Source of the DNA: Betaproteobacteria bacterium
Lineage (GTDB): Bacteria; Pseudomonadota; Gammaproteobacteria; Burkholderiales; SG8-39
Assembly: GCA_007280315.1 (NCBI GenBank)
Contig: QYQC01000232.1
Coordinates: 1 to 10,483, forward strand
Reading direction: 5' to 3'
Length of the DNA: 10,483 nucleotides
The notes below the pieces were generated by a model. It did no database searches and was not told the origin of the DNA. It worked only from the letters and a program-made list of their open reading frames with translations. Position numbers and translations under genes: made by a program. Below are positions 1 to 7,129 of this stretch, in pieces (within the stretch, counting starts at the first letter, position 1; the number at the start of each line of letters is the position of its first letter).

Positions 1-558
1 CCCCATCACTTCCAGGCTGGTGCGCGAATCGAGCGCGCCGGTCGGTTCGTCGGCGAGTATCAGCACCGGGTTGTTCACCAGCGCGCGCGCGATCGCCACG
101 CGCTGCTGCTGACCGCCGGAGAGTTGTGCCGGGTGATGGTCGAAGCGATCGGCGAGGCCCACTTCAGTGAGGCGCGCCTGCGCGCGTTCGTGGCGCTGCG
201 CCGCCGGCACGCCGCCGTAGAGCAGCGGCAGTTCGACGTTGTCCAGCGCGCTGGTGCGCGGCAGCAGGTTGAACTGCTGGAACACGAAACCGATGCGCTT
301 GTTGCGTATCGCAGCCAGCGCGTCGCCCGAAAGCGCCGAGATGCTTTCGCCGGCGAGGACATAGTCGCCGCGCGTGGGACTGTCCAGACAGCCGATCAGG
401 TTCATGAACGTCGATTTGCCCGAACCGGAAGGTCCCATGACGGCGACGAACTCGCCTTTGTCGATGTGCACCGACACGCCGCGCAGTGCGCTGACGGTTT
501 GCTCCCCTACCAGGTATTCCTTCACCAGGCCGGTGGTTTGTATCAGCGCCTCAGCCAT
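1..558 (-). CDS. macB: MacB-type ABC transporter, ATP-binding domain (partial, C-terminal part beyond the left edge)
   Basis: This is the nucleotide-binding domain of an ABC transporter of the MacB/LolD type, which powers export of substrates from the periplasm through a MacA adaptor and a TolC-like channel. The visible 186 residues contain Walker A (GPSGSGKST, about 42-50), the Q-loop (FVFQQF, 91-96), the ABC signature (LSGGQQQR, 146-153) and Walker B (VLILADEPTGALDS, 165-178), all intact. The ATG at 556-558 has an AGGA Shine-Dalgarno-like motif seven bases upstream and lies 74 bp after the macA stop, so the two genes are likely one operon. The reading frame is still open at base 1. It therefore cannot be seen whether the membrane domain is fused, as in MacB, or encoded separately, as in LolCDE-like or split systems. 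The macA neighbour favours MacB; the substrate cannot be inferred. Confidence 0.9.
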   Translation of the reverse strand, partial: MAEALIQTTGLVKEYLVGEQTVSALRGVSVHIDKGEFVAVMGPSGSGKSTFMNLIGCLDSPTRGDYVLAGESISALSGDALAAIRNKRIGFVFQQFNLLPRTSALDNVELPLLYGGVPAAQRHERAQARLTEVGLADRFDHHPAQLSGGQQQRVAIARALVNNPVLILADEPTGALDSRTSLEVMG

Positions 559-632
559 GTTGGCATCCTGGTCCCCGGAGTGCCGGGTTGCATCCTTGAT
601 CAGATGAAATGCGCACGTGTCGCCCTACTCGC

Positions 633-2204
633 TCAGAACGGCAGCCGCGGTCCACTGGGCGCTGACGCGCCGGAGGCAGCCTGCGCCGCGCCGACGATAA
701 TCTGGTCGCCCTCCTTGAGTTCTCCCGAAATCATCTCGGTCATGCTGCCGTCGGACAGGCCGGTGCGCACGCTGACCGCCCTGGGCGGGCCGCCGGCGTC
801 GAGCACAAATACGCGCCCGCGCCCCGAACCCGCGCCGCCTGGACGACCGGCCGATTCGGCGATGATTTCTTCGTATTTCTGCTTCTGTTCCGGATTGAGA
901 AACTCCATGATTCTTGCACGCATCTCGGTCCGTGCCCGCTCGCCCGCCTTGGCGCGTTCTGCTTCCGGCATTTCGCGCAGCGCACCCAGCTTTTGCCTCA
1001 GGTCGGAAAAAACCGGATCCAGCTTGGCCTGCTGATCCGCATCCAGACTGAGCGCGCTCACCAGACGCTGGCGAAGTTGCTGTCCCTGGCCACCGCCGCC
1101 CGGTGCCGGTGCCGGTGCCGCCGCCGGAGCCGCACCGGAGGTCGCCGCGCCGGCTTCGCTGAATCCCGCCGGACGGAAGCGCAGGGCCGCATTAGGCAAT
1201 TTGAGTACGCTGTCGCGCTGGTCGGTGGTGATGCGCACGTTCGCCGTCATCCCCGGCAGCAATTGCAGGTCCGGATTCGCCGCCGAAATTACCACGATGT
1301 AGGTGACCACGTTCTGCACCACCAGCGCCGCCTTGCGCACCTGCATCACCTTGCCGCTGAAGGTGCGGCCGGGGAAGGAATCGACGCTGAACGTCGCGCT
1401 CTGGTCGACTTTGACGCGGCCGACATCGGCTTCGTCGATCGACGCTTCCACCTGCATGTCGCGCAGGCTTTGCGCAATCTGGAACAATTCGGGCGCCTGC
1501 AGGCTTGCCGCCACGGTCTGGCCGGCTTCGACGCTGCGCTTGATCACCACGCCATCGACCGGCGCGCGAATGATGGTGCGGTCCAGATCGACCCGGGCCT
1601 GAGCCAGTTGCGCTTCACGCTGCTTCACCACTGCGGCCGCATTCTTTGCCTGCGCTTCGGCCACCGCCAGCTGCGCGTGCGTCGTCTTGAGCTGCTCCTG
1701 CGCCGCGTTGTACACCGCCTGGGCTTTGTCGCGATCGGCTGTGGAAACGAAGCCTTTCTCGACCAGCGTCTGCTTGCGCTCGTAGTCGCGCTTGACGTCG
1801 GCCAGATTGACTTCGCTGCGCGATACCTCGGCGCGCTGCGCGCCCACGCCCGCCATCTGCGTTAGCACCGTCGCCCTGGTCGCCTCGAGGTCGGCCATCG
1901 CCTGCCTTACCCTGAGGTCGAACGATTCCGGATCGATGCGGGCGATCACCTGGTCCTTCTTGACCGGCGAGTTGAAATCGACCAGCAGTTCTTTGATCTG
2001 CCCCGAGACCTGCGAACCGACCAGTACCGATACCACCGGACTGAGCGTCCCGGTAGCCGCTACCGCCGCGGTGATCGGTCCTTTTTCGACCTTGGCCAGG
2101 CGGTATGCCGGTTGGTCGCTTTTGCTCAAGGTGTAGCGGTAAACACCGAATGCTGCGGCCGCCAGGACAGCGGCGACCACGATCAATGACAGGATTTTCT
2201 TCAT
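633..2204 (-). CDS. macA: MacA-like periplasmic adaptor of an ABC efflux system, with an inserted helical segment
   Basis: This is a membrane-fusion (HlyD/RND-adaptor) protein linking an inner-membrane MacB pump to an outer-membrane channel. An N-terminal membrane anchor (residues 4-21, after MKK) is followed by the first half of the lipoyl domain (about 60-90), a long alpha-hairpin (about 95-205), the second lipoyl half (IIRAPVDGVV, 211-220), a beta-barrel (245-330) and a membrane-proximal domain (338-348 and 463-508). At 523 residues it is clearly longer than E. coli MacA (about 370). The extra length is an Ala/Pro/Gly-rich linker (351-375) plus a charged helical segment (376-450) containing LSLDADQQ and LNPEQ, which resemble the LTxxQ motifs of CpxP/Spy proteins. 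The start is the only good ATG before the signal anchor, although no clear Shine-Dalgarno motif precedes it. The family assignment is secure; the substrate is unknown. Confidence 0.9.
   Translation of the reverse strand: MKKILSLIVVAAVLAAAAFGVYRYTLSKSDQPAYRLAKVEKGPITAAVAATGTLSPVVSVLVGSQVSGQIKELLVDFNSPVKKDQVIARIDPESFDLRVRQAMADLEATRATVLTQMAGVGAQRAEVSRSEVNLADVKRDYERKQTLVEKGFVSTADRDKAQAVYNAAQEQLKTTHAQLAVAEAQAKNAAAVVKQREAQLAQARVDLDRTIIRAPVDGVVIKRSVEAGQTVAASLQAPELFQIAQSLRDMQVEASIDEADVGRVKVDQSATFSVDSFPGRTFSGKVMQVRKAALVVQNVVTYIVVISAANPDLQLLPGMTANVRITTDQRDSVLKLPNAALRFRPAGFSEAGAATSGAAPAAAPAPAPGGGGQGQQLRQRLVSALSLDADQQAKLDPVFSDLRQKLGALREMPEAERAKAGERARTEMRARIMEFLNPEQKQKYEEIIAESAGRPGGAGSGRGRVFVLDAGGPPRAVSVRTGLSDGSMTEMISGELKEGDQIIVGAAQAASGASAPSGPRLPF
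1101..1118. repeat. Short tandem repeat (CGGTGC x3) in the macA linker
   Basis: Three exact copies of the hexamer CGGTGC lie in the part of macA that encodes the Ala/Pro-rich linker ahead of the helical insertion. A repeat unit of six bases keeps the reading frame when copies are gained or lost, so linker length could vary between strains. This is simple low-complexity coding sequence and no regulatory role is claimed. Confidence 0.6.
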
Positions 2205-2331
2205 GTTTTATTGGCAGGATGAGCGCGGGAAGGAGCAAGCTTACCATGCAGTTTCATGGCCGAGCTGTTACCAAATGTTTCGGTCGCCGGGAAGATTTCA
2301 CGTCTATCTGGCGCGGGCCGCGGTGGGGCGA

Positions 2332-3210
2332 CTAGAGGGCCCGCAGTCGCAGCAGGTCCGCCACGGGCCCGCGCAGTAATTCCGATTGCAGTCGCCGCGA
2401 AAAGAATTCGAAGCCGCGCTGCTCCATCAGCTCGCGTTCGGCGGTGACGGCGCAAAGGTAGACGCATTCATTGACCAGTTCAGCGTAGGGCGCAAATGTA
2501 ACCGCAACTGCAAAGTCCTGCTCCAGCATCGGATCGATGCCGCCTTCGGAGACTATGCACTTCCTGTTGGCCAGCAGATAGGACAGTCGCACCTGGTCGA
2601 ATCTGCTGCTGTGCTCGAATTGGGAAATGTTCAGCACCACCTTGGCGCGCGCGACCAGCGCGTCGCGTTCGTCGCCGTAAATGCCTGAGGCAAACTCTGT
2701 TTTGAGACCTGCCCGGTCGAGGGCGTTCTTCAATGCCAGCCGGCGCTCGACCAGGATGCCATAAAACAATACGTCGATGTCGCACTCCGCGGCTTTTGCG
2801 ATGCGCGTCATCTCAGGCGCGTAACCAATCGGTGTATGCACCGCCGTCCTGATTCCGAGTTCGGCCAGCGCCGGAAGATTGCGCGCATCGTAGTCCCAGA
2901 CCCTGAGCACGTTCGGATGTCCAAGCAGATCGGGATACTGGGGAATGCGCGCCAGCATTTCCGGAATGATCGGTTCCAGGTTGAAAAAGACGGTAGCGGG
3001 CGGCAGTGAAAAATCGCCGAACAGAGGCAGCAGATGACCGGCGAACAGAATATTGATGCGGTCTGCGAATACGGCATTTTCGGTGAGTACCGAGTCGTGA
3101 CCCAGTCCCCGCAGGCCGTGATGCACGGTTTCGCAGACCTCGGTCATGATGCCCGAGTGCGCGAAGTGCGGGGGCGGAAGATTGAGGCGAACTACGGCGA
3201 ATTCGGCCAT
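2332..3210 (-). CDS. Glycosyltransferase-like protein (GT-B type, CgeB/family 1-like)
   Basis: This 292-residue protein looks like a glycosyltransferase of the two-Rossmann-domain (GT-B) kind. The N-terminal half begins with a short beta strand (FAVVRLNL, 4-11) followed by HSGIMTEVCE. The middle holds an AVHTPIGYAPEM segment (123-134), where the two domains probably join. The C-terminal half has DIDVLFYG (144-151), KVVLNISQFEHS (190-201) and FDQVRLSYLLANRKCIVSE (204-222). The last is the typical acceptor- or nucleotide-side pattern of glycosyl transferase group 1/CgeB-like proteins, in which a conserved Glu ends the strand. It lies 41 bp downstream of the methyltransferase gene on the same strand, so both are probably co-transcribed and act on the same glycan or glycosylated product. 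No Shine-Dalgarno motif is visible before the ATG, which was chosen because it keeps the first beta strand. Donor and acceptor sugars cannot be told from sequence. Confidence 0.65.
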   Translation of the reverse strand: MAEFAVVRLNLPPPHFAHSGIMTEVCETVHHGLRGLGHDSVLTENAVFADRINILFAGHLLPLFGDFSLPPATVFFNLEPIIPEMLARIPQYPDLLGHPNVLRVWDYDARNLPALAELGIRTAVHTPIGYAPEMTRIAKAAECDIDVLFYGILVERRLALKNALDRAGLKTEFASGIYGDERDALVARAKVVLNISQFEHSSRFDQVRLSYLLANRKCIVSEGGIDPMLEQDFAVAVTFAPYAELVNECVYLCAVTAERELMEQRGFEFFSRRLQSELLRGPVADLLRLRAL

Positions 3211-3251
3211 TGGATCAGGGAGGGTCGATCTGGACGCGCGAACGATTGGCG

Positions 3252-3956
3252 TTAGACCATCAGCTCCACATAGAGCGTTTCATCGTTGCGCTCGGGAAAA
3301 TCGAACATGGCGACGTTTTCCAGAATGCCGGATTGAAATTCTTCCTGAAAGATCCGCGTTCGGTCAAATCCGGCGCTGCTGGCGGCGTGGACGATCTCGT
3401 CGAAATCATAGATCCACTGGTGTTCGAAAAAGCGAAAAATCTGATTCACCATCCACGCGCGCCGCGGCGGCACCGATCCCTTGTTACCGGTTGCCGCTTC
3501 GAGGCGTTGCGTGTGCAACTCGAAAAACGCGCCCGCGGGATCGAGATAGCCTTCGACGTATTTGCGCAAATCCGGGGTCGTCAGCCGCAACAGTCCTCCG
3601 GGCTTGATGATGCGCCGCATTTCGGCGAGCCAGCCGATCGCCTGTTCCGGTGACACATGCTCGATGAAATGCTCGGAGTAACCCCAGTCGAACGTGGCGT
3701 CGGGCAGGGGAAATGTTTTTTCCAGCTCATGTTGCATGTAATACACGATCCCGTCGTCGATATGCACCCGGGCAAACGATCCCGGTCGGGGTGTGTTTCC
3801 GGCTTCATCCGCCATTGGCAGGCGGTCGACGTTGAGGCAGTCCGGTCGCAGGTATCTGCCGCAGCCGCAATTGATGCCGCGCATGCCAAGCTGGTCAAAA
3901 ATCTCCCTGGCGTAAGGCGGCGCTGCGCTCAGTTGTTCGACCGCAAACGCTTTCAT
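3252..3956 (-). CDS. SAM-dependent class I methyltransferase
   Basis: This 234-residue soluble protein has the Methyltransf_11-like Rossmann pattern. Motif I is INCGCG (28-33), the SAM-ribose acidic residue is probably Asp44 in LNVD, the post-II region is FDWGYSEHFIEH (89-100), and KPGGLLRLTTPD (118-129) forms the following loop and strand. Small methyltransferases with a Cys-rich motif I and the YSEHFIEH pattern are often found among surface polysaccharide genes. The partner here is the glycosyltransferase-like gene 41 bp downstream, which supports a role in methylating a sugar or a glycosylated acceptor. That role is inferred; the fold assignment is firm. A weak TATAGA element lies seven bases before the ATG and no good Shine-Dalgarno motif is visible. 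moaC lies 85 bp upstream on the same strand, so read-through from moaC is also possible. Confidence 0.75.
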   Translation of the reverse strand: MKAFAVEQLSAAPPYAREIFDQLGMRGINCGCGRYLRPDCLNVDRLPMADEAGNTPRPGSFARVHIDDGIVYYMQHELEKTFPLPDATFDWGYSEHFIEHVSPEQAIGWLAEMRRIIKPGGLLRLTTPDLRKYVEGYLDPAGAFFELHTQRLEAATGNKGSVPPRRAWMVNQIFRFFEHQWIYDFDEIVHAASSAGFDRTRIFQEEFQSGILENVAMFDFPERNDETLYVELMV

Positions 3957-3995
3957 CGTGCATCTATACCCGTCAGCACTGGGCGCCGGTCGCGA

Positions 3996-4013
3996 ATCAG
4001 TCGAGTATCAGTC
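3996..4013. repeat. Two direct copies of ATCAGTC, 11 bp apart
   Basis: The heptamer ATCAGTC occurs twice (3996-4002 and 4007-4013), separated by GAGT. The start-to-start distance is 11 bp, about one helical turn. It lies in the 85-bp gap between the moaC stop and the methyltransferase start. The arrangement suits a protein binding one face of the DNA, but two short copies can arise by chance. Confidence 0.3.
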
Positions 4014-4041
4014 ACGGGAATGTGCCTTAACGCGCATCCGA

Positions 4042-4545
4042 TCAATTGGCTGCTTTCCAGATTCCGGACTTGCCGCCCTGCTTCAGCAGCAGCCGTATGC
4101 CCTCGATGTGCATGCCGCGGTCCACCGCTTTGCACATATCGTATATGGTGAGGAGTCCCAGGCTGACCGCGGTCAAGGCTTCCATTTCGACGCCGGTGCG
4201 GCCGAGGGTTTCCACCGTAACCGTAAGCACGATGCCGCAGCCGGTTGTATCCGATTCGAACTCGGCGCCGACGCGGGTCAGCGCCAGCGGGTGTGCCAGG
4301 GGAATCAGGTCCGAGGTACGCTTCGCCGCCTGGATCGCCGCCAGGCGGGCCACACCCAGTACATCGCCTTTTTTCGCGGTGCCTTCGAGGATCAGACGCA
4401 GGGTGGAAGCCTGCATGCGGATGCAGCCGCAGGCGCGGGCGATGCGTTTTGTCACGGACTTGCCGCCGACATCGACCATGTGCGCCTGGCCGCGACGGTC
4501 GAAATGGCTGAGCTTTTTTGCCTTTGCCGGGGAACTTCGTTTCAT
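4042..4545 (-). CDS. moaC: Cyclic pyranopterin monophosphate synthase MoaC
   Basis: MoaC acts after the radical-SAM enzyme MoaA, converting the 3',8-cyclo-GTP intermediate to cyclic pyranopterin monophosphate in molybdenum cofactor synthesis. The 167-residue protein is close to the usual length of about 160. It shows the family blocks AHMVDV (21-26), KKGDVLGVARLAAIQAAKRT (58-77), LIPLAHPL (80-87), TGVEMEALTA (117-126) and LTIYDMCKAVDRGM (132-145), ending with GGKSG. The residues matching the known catalytic set of the E. coli enzyme are present: Lys59, His85, Asp136 and Lys139. The start adds about eight residues relative to E. coli MoaC, and no Shine-Dalgarno motif precedes it. No other moa or moe gene is in the window, so moaC is separated from the rest of the pathway. 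It diverges from bepA with only 19 bp between the two starts. Confidence 0.95.
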   Translation of the reverse strand: MKRSSPAKAKKLSHFDRRGQAHMVDVGGKSVTKRIARACGCIRMQASTLRLILEGTAKKGDVLGVARLAAIQAAKRTSDLIPLAHPLALTRVGAEFESDTTGCGIVLTVTVETLGRTGVEMEALTAVSLGLLTIYDMCKAVDRGMHIEGIRLLLKQGGKSGIWKAAN

Positions 4546-4553
4546 GGCGGAGT

Positions 4554-4562
4554 ATCATATCA
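4554..4562 (-). promoter_or_regulatory. Candidate extended -10 promoter element for moaC
   Basis: On the minus strand the sequence reads TGATATGAT. This is an extended -10 (TGn plus TATGAT, 5 of 6 matches to TATAAT) ending eight bases before the moaC ATG. Extended -10 promoters do not need a good -35, and none is seen at the expected distance. Transcription from here would start within about two bases of the ATG, giving a leaderless or nearly leaderless mRNA, in line with the missing Shine-Dalgarno motif. The overlapping plus-strand hexamer TATCAT (4553-4558) also matches 5 of 6 and lies six bases before the bepA ATG. Both are pattern-based predictions. Confidence 0.4.
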
Positions 4563-4564
4563 CC

Positions 4565-6019
4565 ATGCGTTTCAGCAGCTGGTTTTCATCATTCGTCGCC
4601 TTGTCCGTTGCGCTCGCGCCGTACGCGCCGTCCGCTTTGGCCGACGGCCTGCCCGATCTGGGCGAAAATTCGCAGCTCACGCTCACGCCGCAAATGGAGC
4701 GCCGCGTGGGCGAGGCGATCATGCGCGATATCCGCCTGAGCGATCCCTCCTACGATGACGACCCCGAGGTCACTGAATATCTCAACGTACTCGGCAACCG
4801 CCTGGTTTCCAACAGCCAGAACGCGCGCCAGGACTTCGAGTTCTTTCTGGTGCGGGATTCGACCCTGAACGCGTTCGCGATGCCGGGCGGTTTCATCGGC
4901 GTGCATAGCGGGACCATAGTCACGGCGCAGAGCGAATCGGAACTGGCGGCGGTGCTGGCGCACGAGATCGCGCACGTGACCCAGCACCATATCGCGCGCA
5001 TGGCCAGCAACCAGGGGAAACTGTCGATGGCGGTTCTGGCCGCCATGGTGCTGGCGATGATTTCGCGCAACTCCCAGGTGGGATCGGCTGCGGCAACAAT
5101 CGGCCAGGCGAGCGCGATCACGGCGCAGATCGGCTTTACCCGGGAATTCGAGCGCGAGGCCGACCGTATCGGTTTCCAGACCCTGGAGAAGTCCGGTTTC
5201 GACGTGCTTGCCATGCCGGCGTTCTTCCTGCGCATGCAAAACGCGGGACGCTTGTATGAAAACAACGCCCCGGCGTATTTGCGCAGCCATCCGGTCACAT
5301 CGGAACGCATTGCCGACGCGCAGAACCGGATCCAGGGGTTGCCCTACAGGCAGACGCCAAGTAGCCTCGACTTTCAGCTGGTGCGGGCGAAATTGCTGGC
5401 GGCGCAAAGTACGCCGCAGGACGCGCTGACGCAGATGCAGGCGGATCTGCGCGAAAAGAAATTCAGCAACGGAATCGCGGCGCATTACGGTCTGGCCGCA
5501 GCCCTGCTGCGTGCGCGCGAACCGGCGCGCGCGGCAGCGGAACTCGCGCCGCTGCTGCATTCCACCGAGCATCCGATGCTGGCGGGGTTGGATGCGCGCA
5601 TCAAGCAGGCCAGTGGCGATGCGAAAGGCGCGCTCGGCGTACTGAAGCAGGCTTTGCAGCGCTATCCTAACAATCGCGCGCTCAACTACGGCTACATCGA
5701 GACGCTGCAGCAGCTCGGGCAGAATCGCGATGCGGCGTCGCTGCTGGACGAGCAAATCAAGAATTATCCGCGCGACGCGCGGCTGTATTCGATGCGCGCG
5801 AAGGGTTACTCGTCCCTGGGCAAGCGGCTGCTGCAGCACCAGGCGCAGGCCGAGGTCTATGTGCTGCAAGGCAGCCTGCCGGCAGCGATCGAGCAGCTGC
5901 AGCTGGCGCAAAAAAGCAGTGACGGCGATTTTTATCAGCTCTCCAGCGTGGACGCGCGCCTGCACGATCTGACGCGGCAACTGGCGCAGGAGATGAAGGA
6001 GAAGCGCGAGAAAAAGTAG
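4565..6019 (+). CDS. bepA: BepA-type periplasmic M48 zinc metalloprotease with TPR domain
   Basis: This is a 484-residue M48 protease with C-terminal TPR-like repeats, matching E. coli BepA (YfgC, 487 residues). BepA acts in the periplasm on outer-membrane beta-barrel assembly: it promotes LptD maturation and degrades stalled barrels at the Bam complex. A Sec signal peptide (residues 1-26, ending ALA before DGLPDL) precedes the protease domain. The zinc site is HEIAH (133-137), with Glu198 in FEREAD as third ligand. His242 in SHPVTSERIADA matches the BepA regulatory histidine (His246). LNAFAMPGGFIGVHSG (101-116) is the usual substrate-side strand. Helical repeats run from about 270 to 465. 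The ATG at 4565 is preferred because it gives a clean signal peptide; an in-frame ATG at 4544 would overlap the moaC start, and the open frame further upstream is antisense to moaC. It is convergent with chrB, 25 bp away. Confidence 0.93.
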   Translation: MRFSSWFSSFVALSVALAPYAPSALADGLPDLGENSQLTLTPQMERRVGEAIMRDIRLSDPSYDDDPEVTEYLNVLGNRLVSNSQNARQDFEFFLVRDSTLNAFAMPGGFIGVHSGTIVTAQSESELAAVLAHEIAHVTQHHIARMASNQGKLSMAVLAAMVLAMISRNSQVGSAAATIGQASAITAQIGFTREFEREADRIGFQTLEKSGFDVLAMPAFFLRMQNAGRLYENNAPAYLRSHPVTSERIADAQNRIQGLPYRQTPSSLDFQLVRAKLLAAQSTPQDALTQMQADLREKKFSNGIAAHYGLAAALLRAREPARAAAELAPLLHSTEHPMLAGLDARIKQASGDAKGALGVLKQALQRYPNNRALNYGYIETLQQLGQNRDAASLLDEQIKNYPRDARLYSMRAKGYSSLGKRLLQHQAQAEVYVLQGSLPAAIEQLQLAQKSSDGDFYQLSSVDARLHDLTRQLAQEMKEKREKK

Positions 6020-6044
6020 TCGCCCGTTGCAGGCGGCGGATGGT

Positions 6045-7031
6045 TCAGCCCGCCTTGCCCGGCGCTTCGAAATAGGCCTCGTACAGCAGATCGAAGGTCA
6101 TCTCCGTTTCGGCCAGCAACTGGTCCTCATTTTCGCTTCGGCGCACGGCGCCCTGCAGCAGGGTCTGCACCCCGGCCGTTTCCGCGATCCTCGATTCACC
6201 CGCGTTGAGCGCGTGTATGAGTTTGCCGATGCGCGCGAGAGCGGAGTTGTTGTCCAGCTTGAAGCCGGCCAGGAGTTCCTCGAAGGTGACTCTGTCCTTG
6301 CTGTTGCAGAACGTCGCGCCGGAGAAGCCGTAGCCAAGCGCGCTCTCCGGGCTATCCTGGTTCTTGTCCAGCCATAGCAGCGTAGCTTCCGGATCGATGA
6401 AACGCCGGATCAGCCAGGCCGAAGCCAGCTGGTCGGCCCACAGGGGCTTGCGCGTCGCCCACACCCGCCGGAAATAGTGTTTGCCGGTGGTATCCAGTGC
6501 GCCGCTCTTCTTTTGCGCTTCGGGAAACATCAATGCGTGCACCGCATGTTCCGCTTCGGCCAGGACCCGCGCCGCGCGATCGCGCGATTCCGACGGGAAA
6601 AAATCGAGTGTGCTGATAATCTTGTAGTCGCGCTTGTGCTTTCCAAGCAGACCCATGATGGACACCGGATCGGAGTAGCCGAACGCGGTTCTGAGGCTTT
6701 CCACCCGCTTTATCAGGTCAGCGTACTTGTGCGTGCGGTCGAACAGACCCAGAAACTGCTGCGCCTGCGCCTGGTCAAGGCTGCTTACGGAGAGCAGGTG
6801 TGCCGAGCCGTTGATGCGCGCTATGTGCTCGCTCAGGCGGCTCAGGCCCTGGCGCGCCGCCGGCGAGTCGGGCAGCAGGAATACGCCGTCGCGGAGCATC
6901 GCGCAGCCGAGCGACTCGAGCGTGCGCAGCACGCGCATGCGCGCTGCCGGGTCTTCCGTCGGCAGTGCCGTGACGTAGGCGAGCCAGCGGGGGTCGTTAG
7001 CTCCGGGTTTGGCGCTTTCCGCGGGCAACAT
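6045..7031 (-). CDS. chrB: ChrB-family chromate resistance/regulatory protein
   Basis: This 328-residue protein has both ChrB parts. The N-terminal part has PRWLAYVTALPTED (14-27), RVLRTLESLGCAMLRDGVFLLPDS (33-56) and conserved helices. The C-terminal part has RRVWATRKPLWADQLASAWLIRRFIDPEATLLWL (188-221), the TFCNSKDRVTFEELL block (240-254) and LARIGKLIHALN (265-276). In Ochrobactrum, ChrB senses chromate and controls expression of the chromate pump ChrA; in other bacteria the family's role is less clear. No chrA lies in the window. The ATG at 7031 was chosen over an in-frame TTG at 7112 because it gives the usual family length and because its ATG overlaps the stop of a short upstream ORF (TAATG). 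The gene diverges from sat and converges on bepA. The family call is firm; involvement in chromate resistance here is inferred. Confidence 0.85.
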   Translation of the reverse strand: MLPAESAKPGANDPRWLAYVTALPTEDPAARMRVLRTLESLGCAMLRDGVFLLPDSPAARQGLSRLSEHIARINGSAHLLSVSSLDQAQAQQFLGLFDRTHKYADLIKRVESLRTAFGYSDPVSIMGLLGKHKRDYKIISTLDFFPSESRDRAARVLAEAEHAVHALMFPEAQKKSGALDTTGKHYFRRVWATRKPLWADQLASAWLIRRFIDPEATLLWLDKNQDSPESALGYGFSGATFCNSKDRVTFEELLAGFKLDNNSALARIGKLIHALNAGESRIAETAGVQTLLQGAVRRSENEDQLLAETEMTFDLLYEAYFEAPGKAG

Positions 7032-7126
7032 TATCGGTCCGCTTTGGCGCGTAGTGCCGTGCGAGGCTGTGTGGCGCACCGTATCCGCGCCAAGCCAGGT
7101 CGGCGTAGCCAAGCCGCTGTTTCCAT
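7031..7126 (-). CDS. Possible 31-codon leader peptide ORF upstream of chrB
   Basis: A short ORF starts at the ATG at 7124-7126, preceded by a full GGGAGGA Shine-Dalgarno sequence (7130-7136), and ends in a TAA that shares one base with the chrB ATG (TAATG). chrB itself has only a weak ribosome site, so translation of this ORF could feed chrB by reinitiation. The peptide begins METAAWLRRPG and is Arg/Ala-rich with one Cys, with no hydrophobic segment. It resembles no protein known to me. The strong ribosome site and exact stop/start overlap support it; its short length, the GC-rich sequence and the short spacing (four bases from GGAGG to ATG) weaken it. It could instead be only the 5' leader of chrB. 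Confidence 0.4.
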   Translation of the reverse strand: METAAWLRRPGLARIRCATQPRTALRAKADR

Positions 7127-7129
7127 GAG

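Noticed and set aside
4046..4564. Upstream extension of the bepA frame (open from 4046)
   Set aside because: This part is antisense to moaC and would bury the signal peptide in the middle of the protein; the start at 4565 is preferred.
4589..5980. 463-codon open frame antisense to bepA
   Set aside because: It mirrors bepA, whose zinc-site motifs and signal peptide are intact, and has no conserved domain that I recognise.
6032..6054. GGCGG/CCGCC pairing between bepA and chrB as a bidirectional terminator
   Set aside because: The stem is only five bases with a long loop and no T-run on either strand, so it does not support a terminator call.
7032..7112. TTG start giving a longer ChrB (355 residues)
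   Set aside because: The added 27 residues do not resemble a ChrB N-terminus, the TTG has no well-spaced ribosome site, and the ATG at 7031 gives the usual length.
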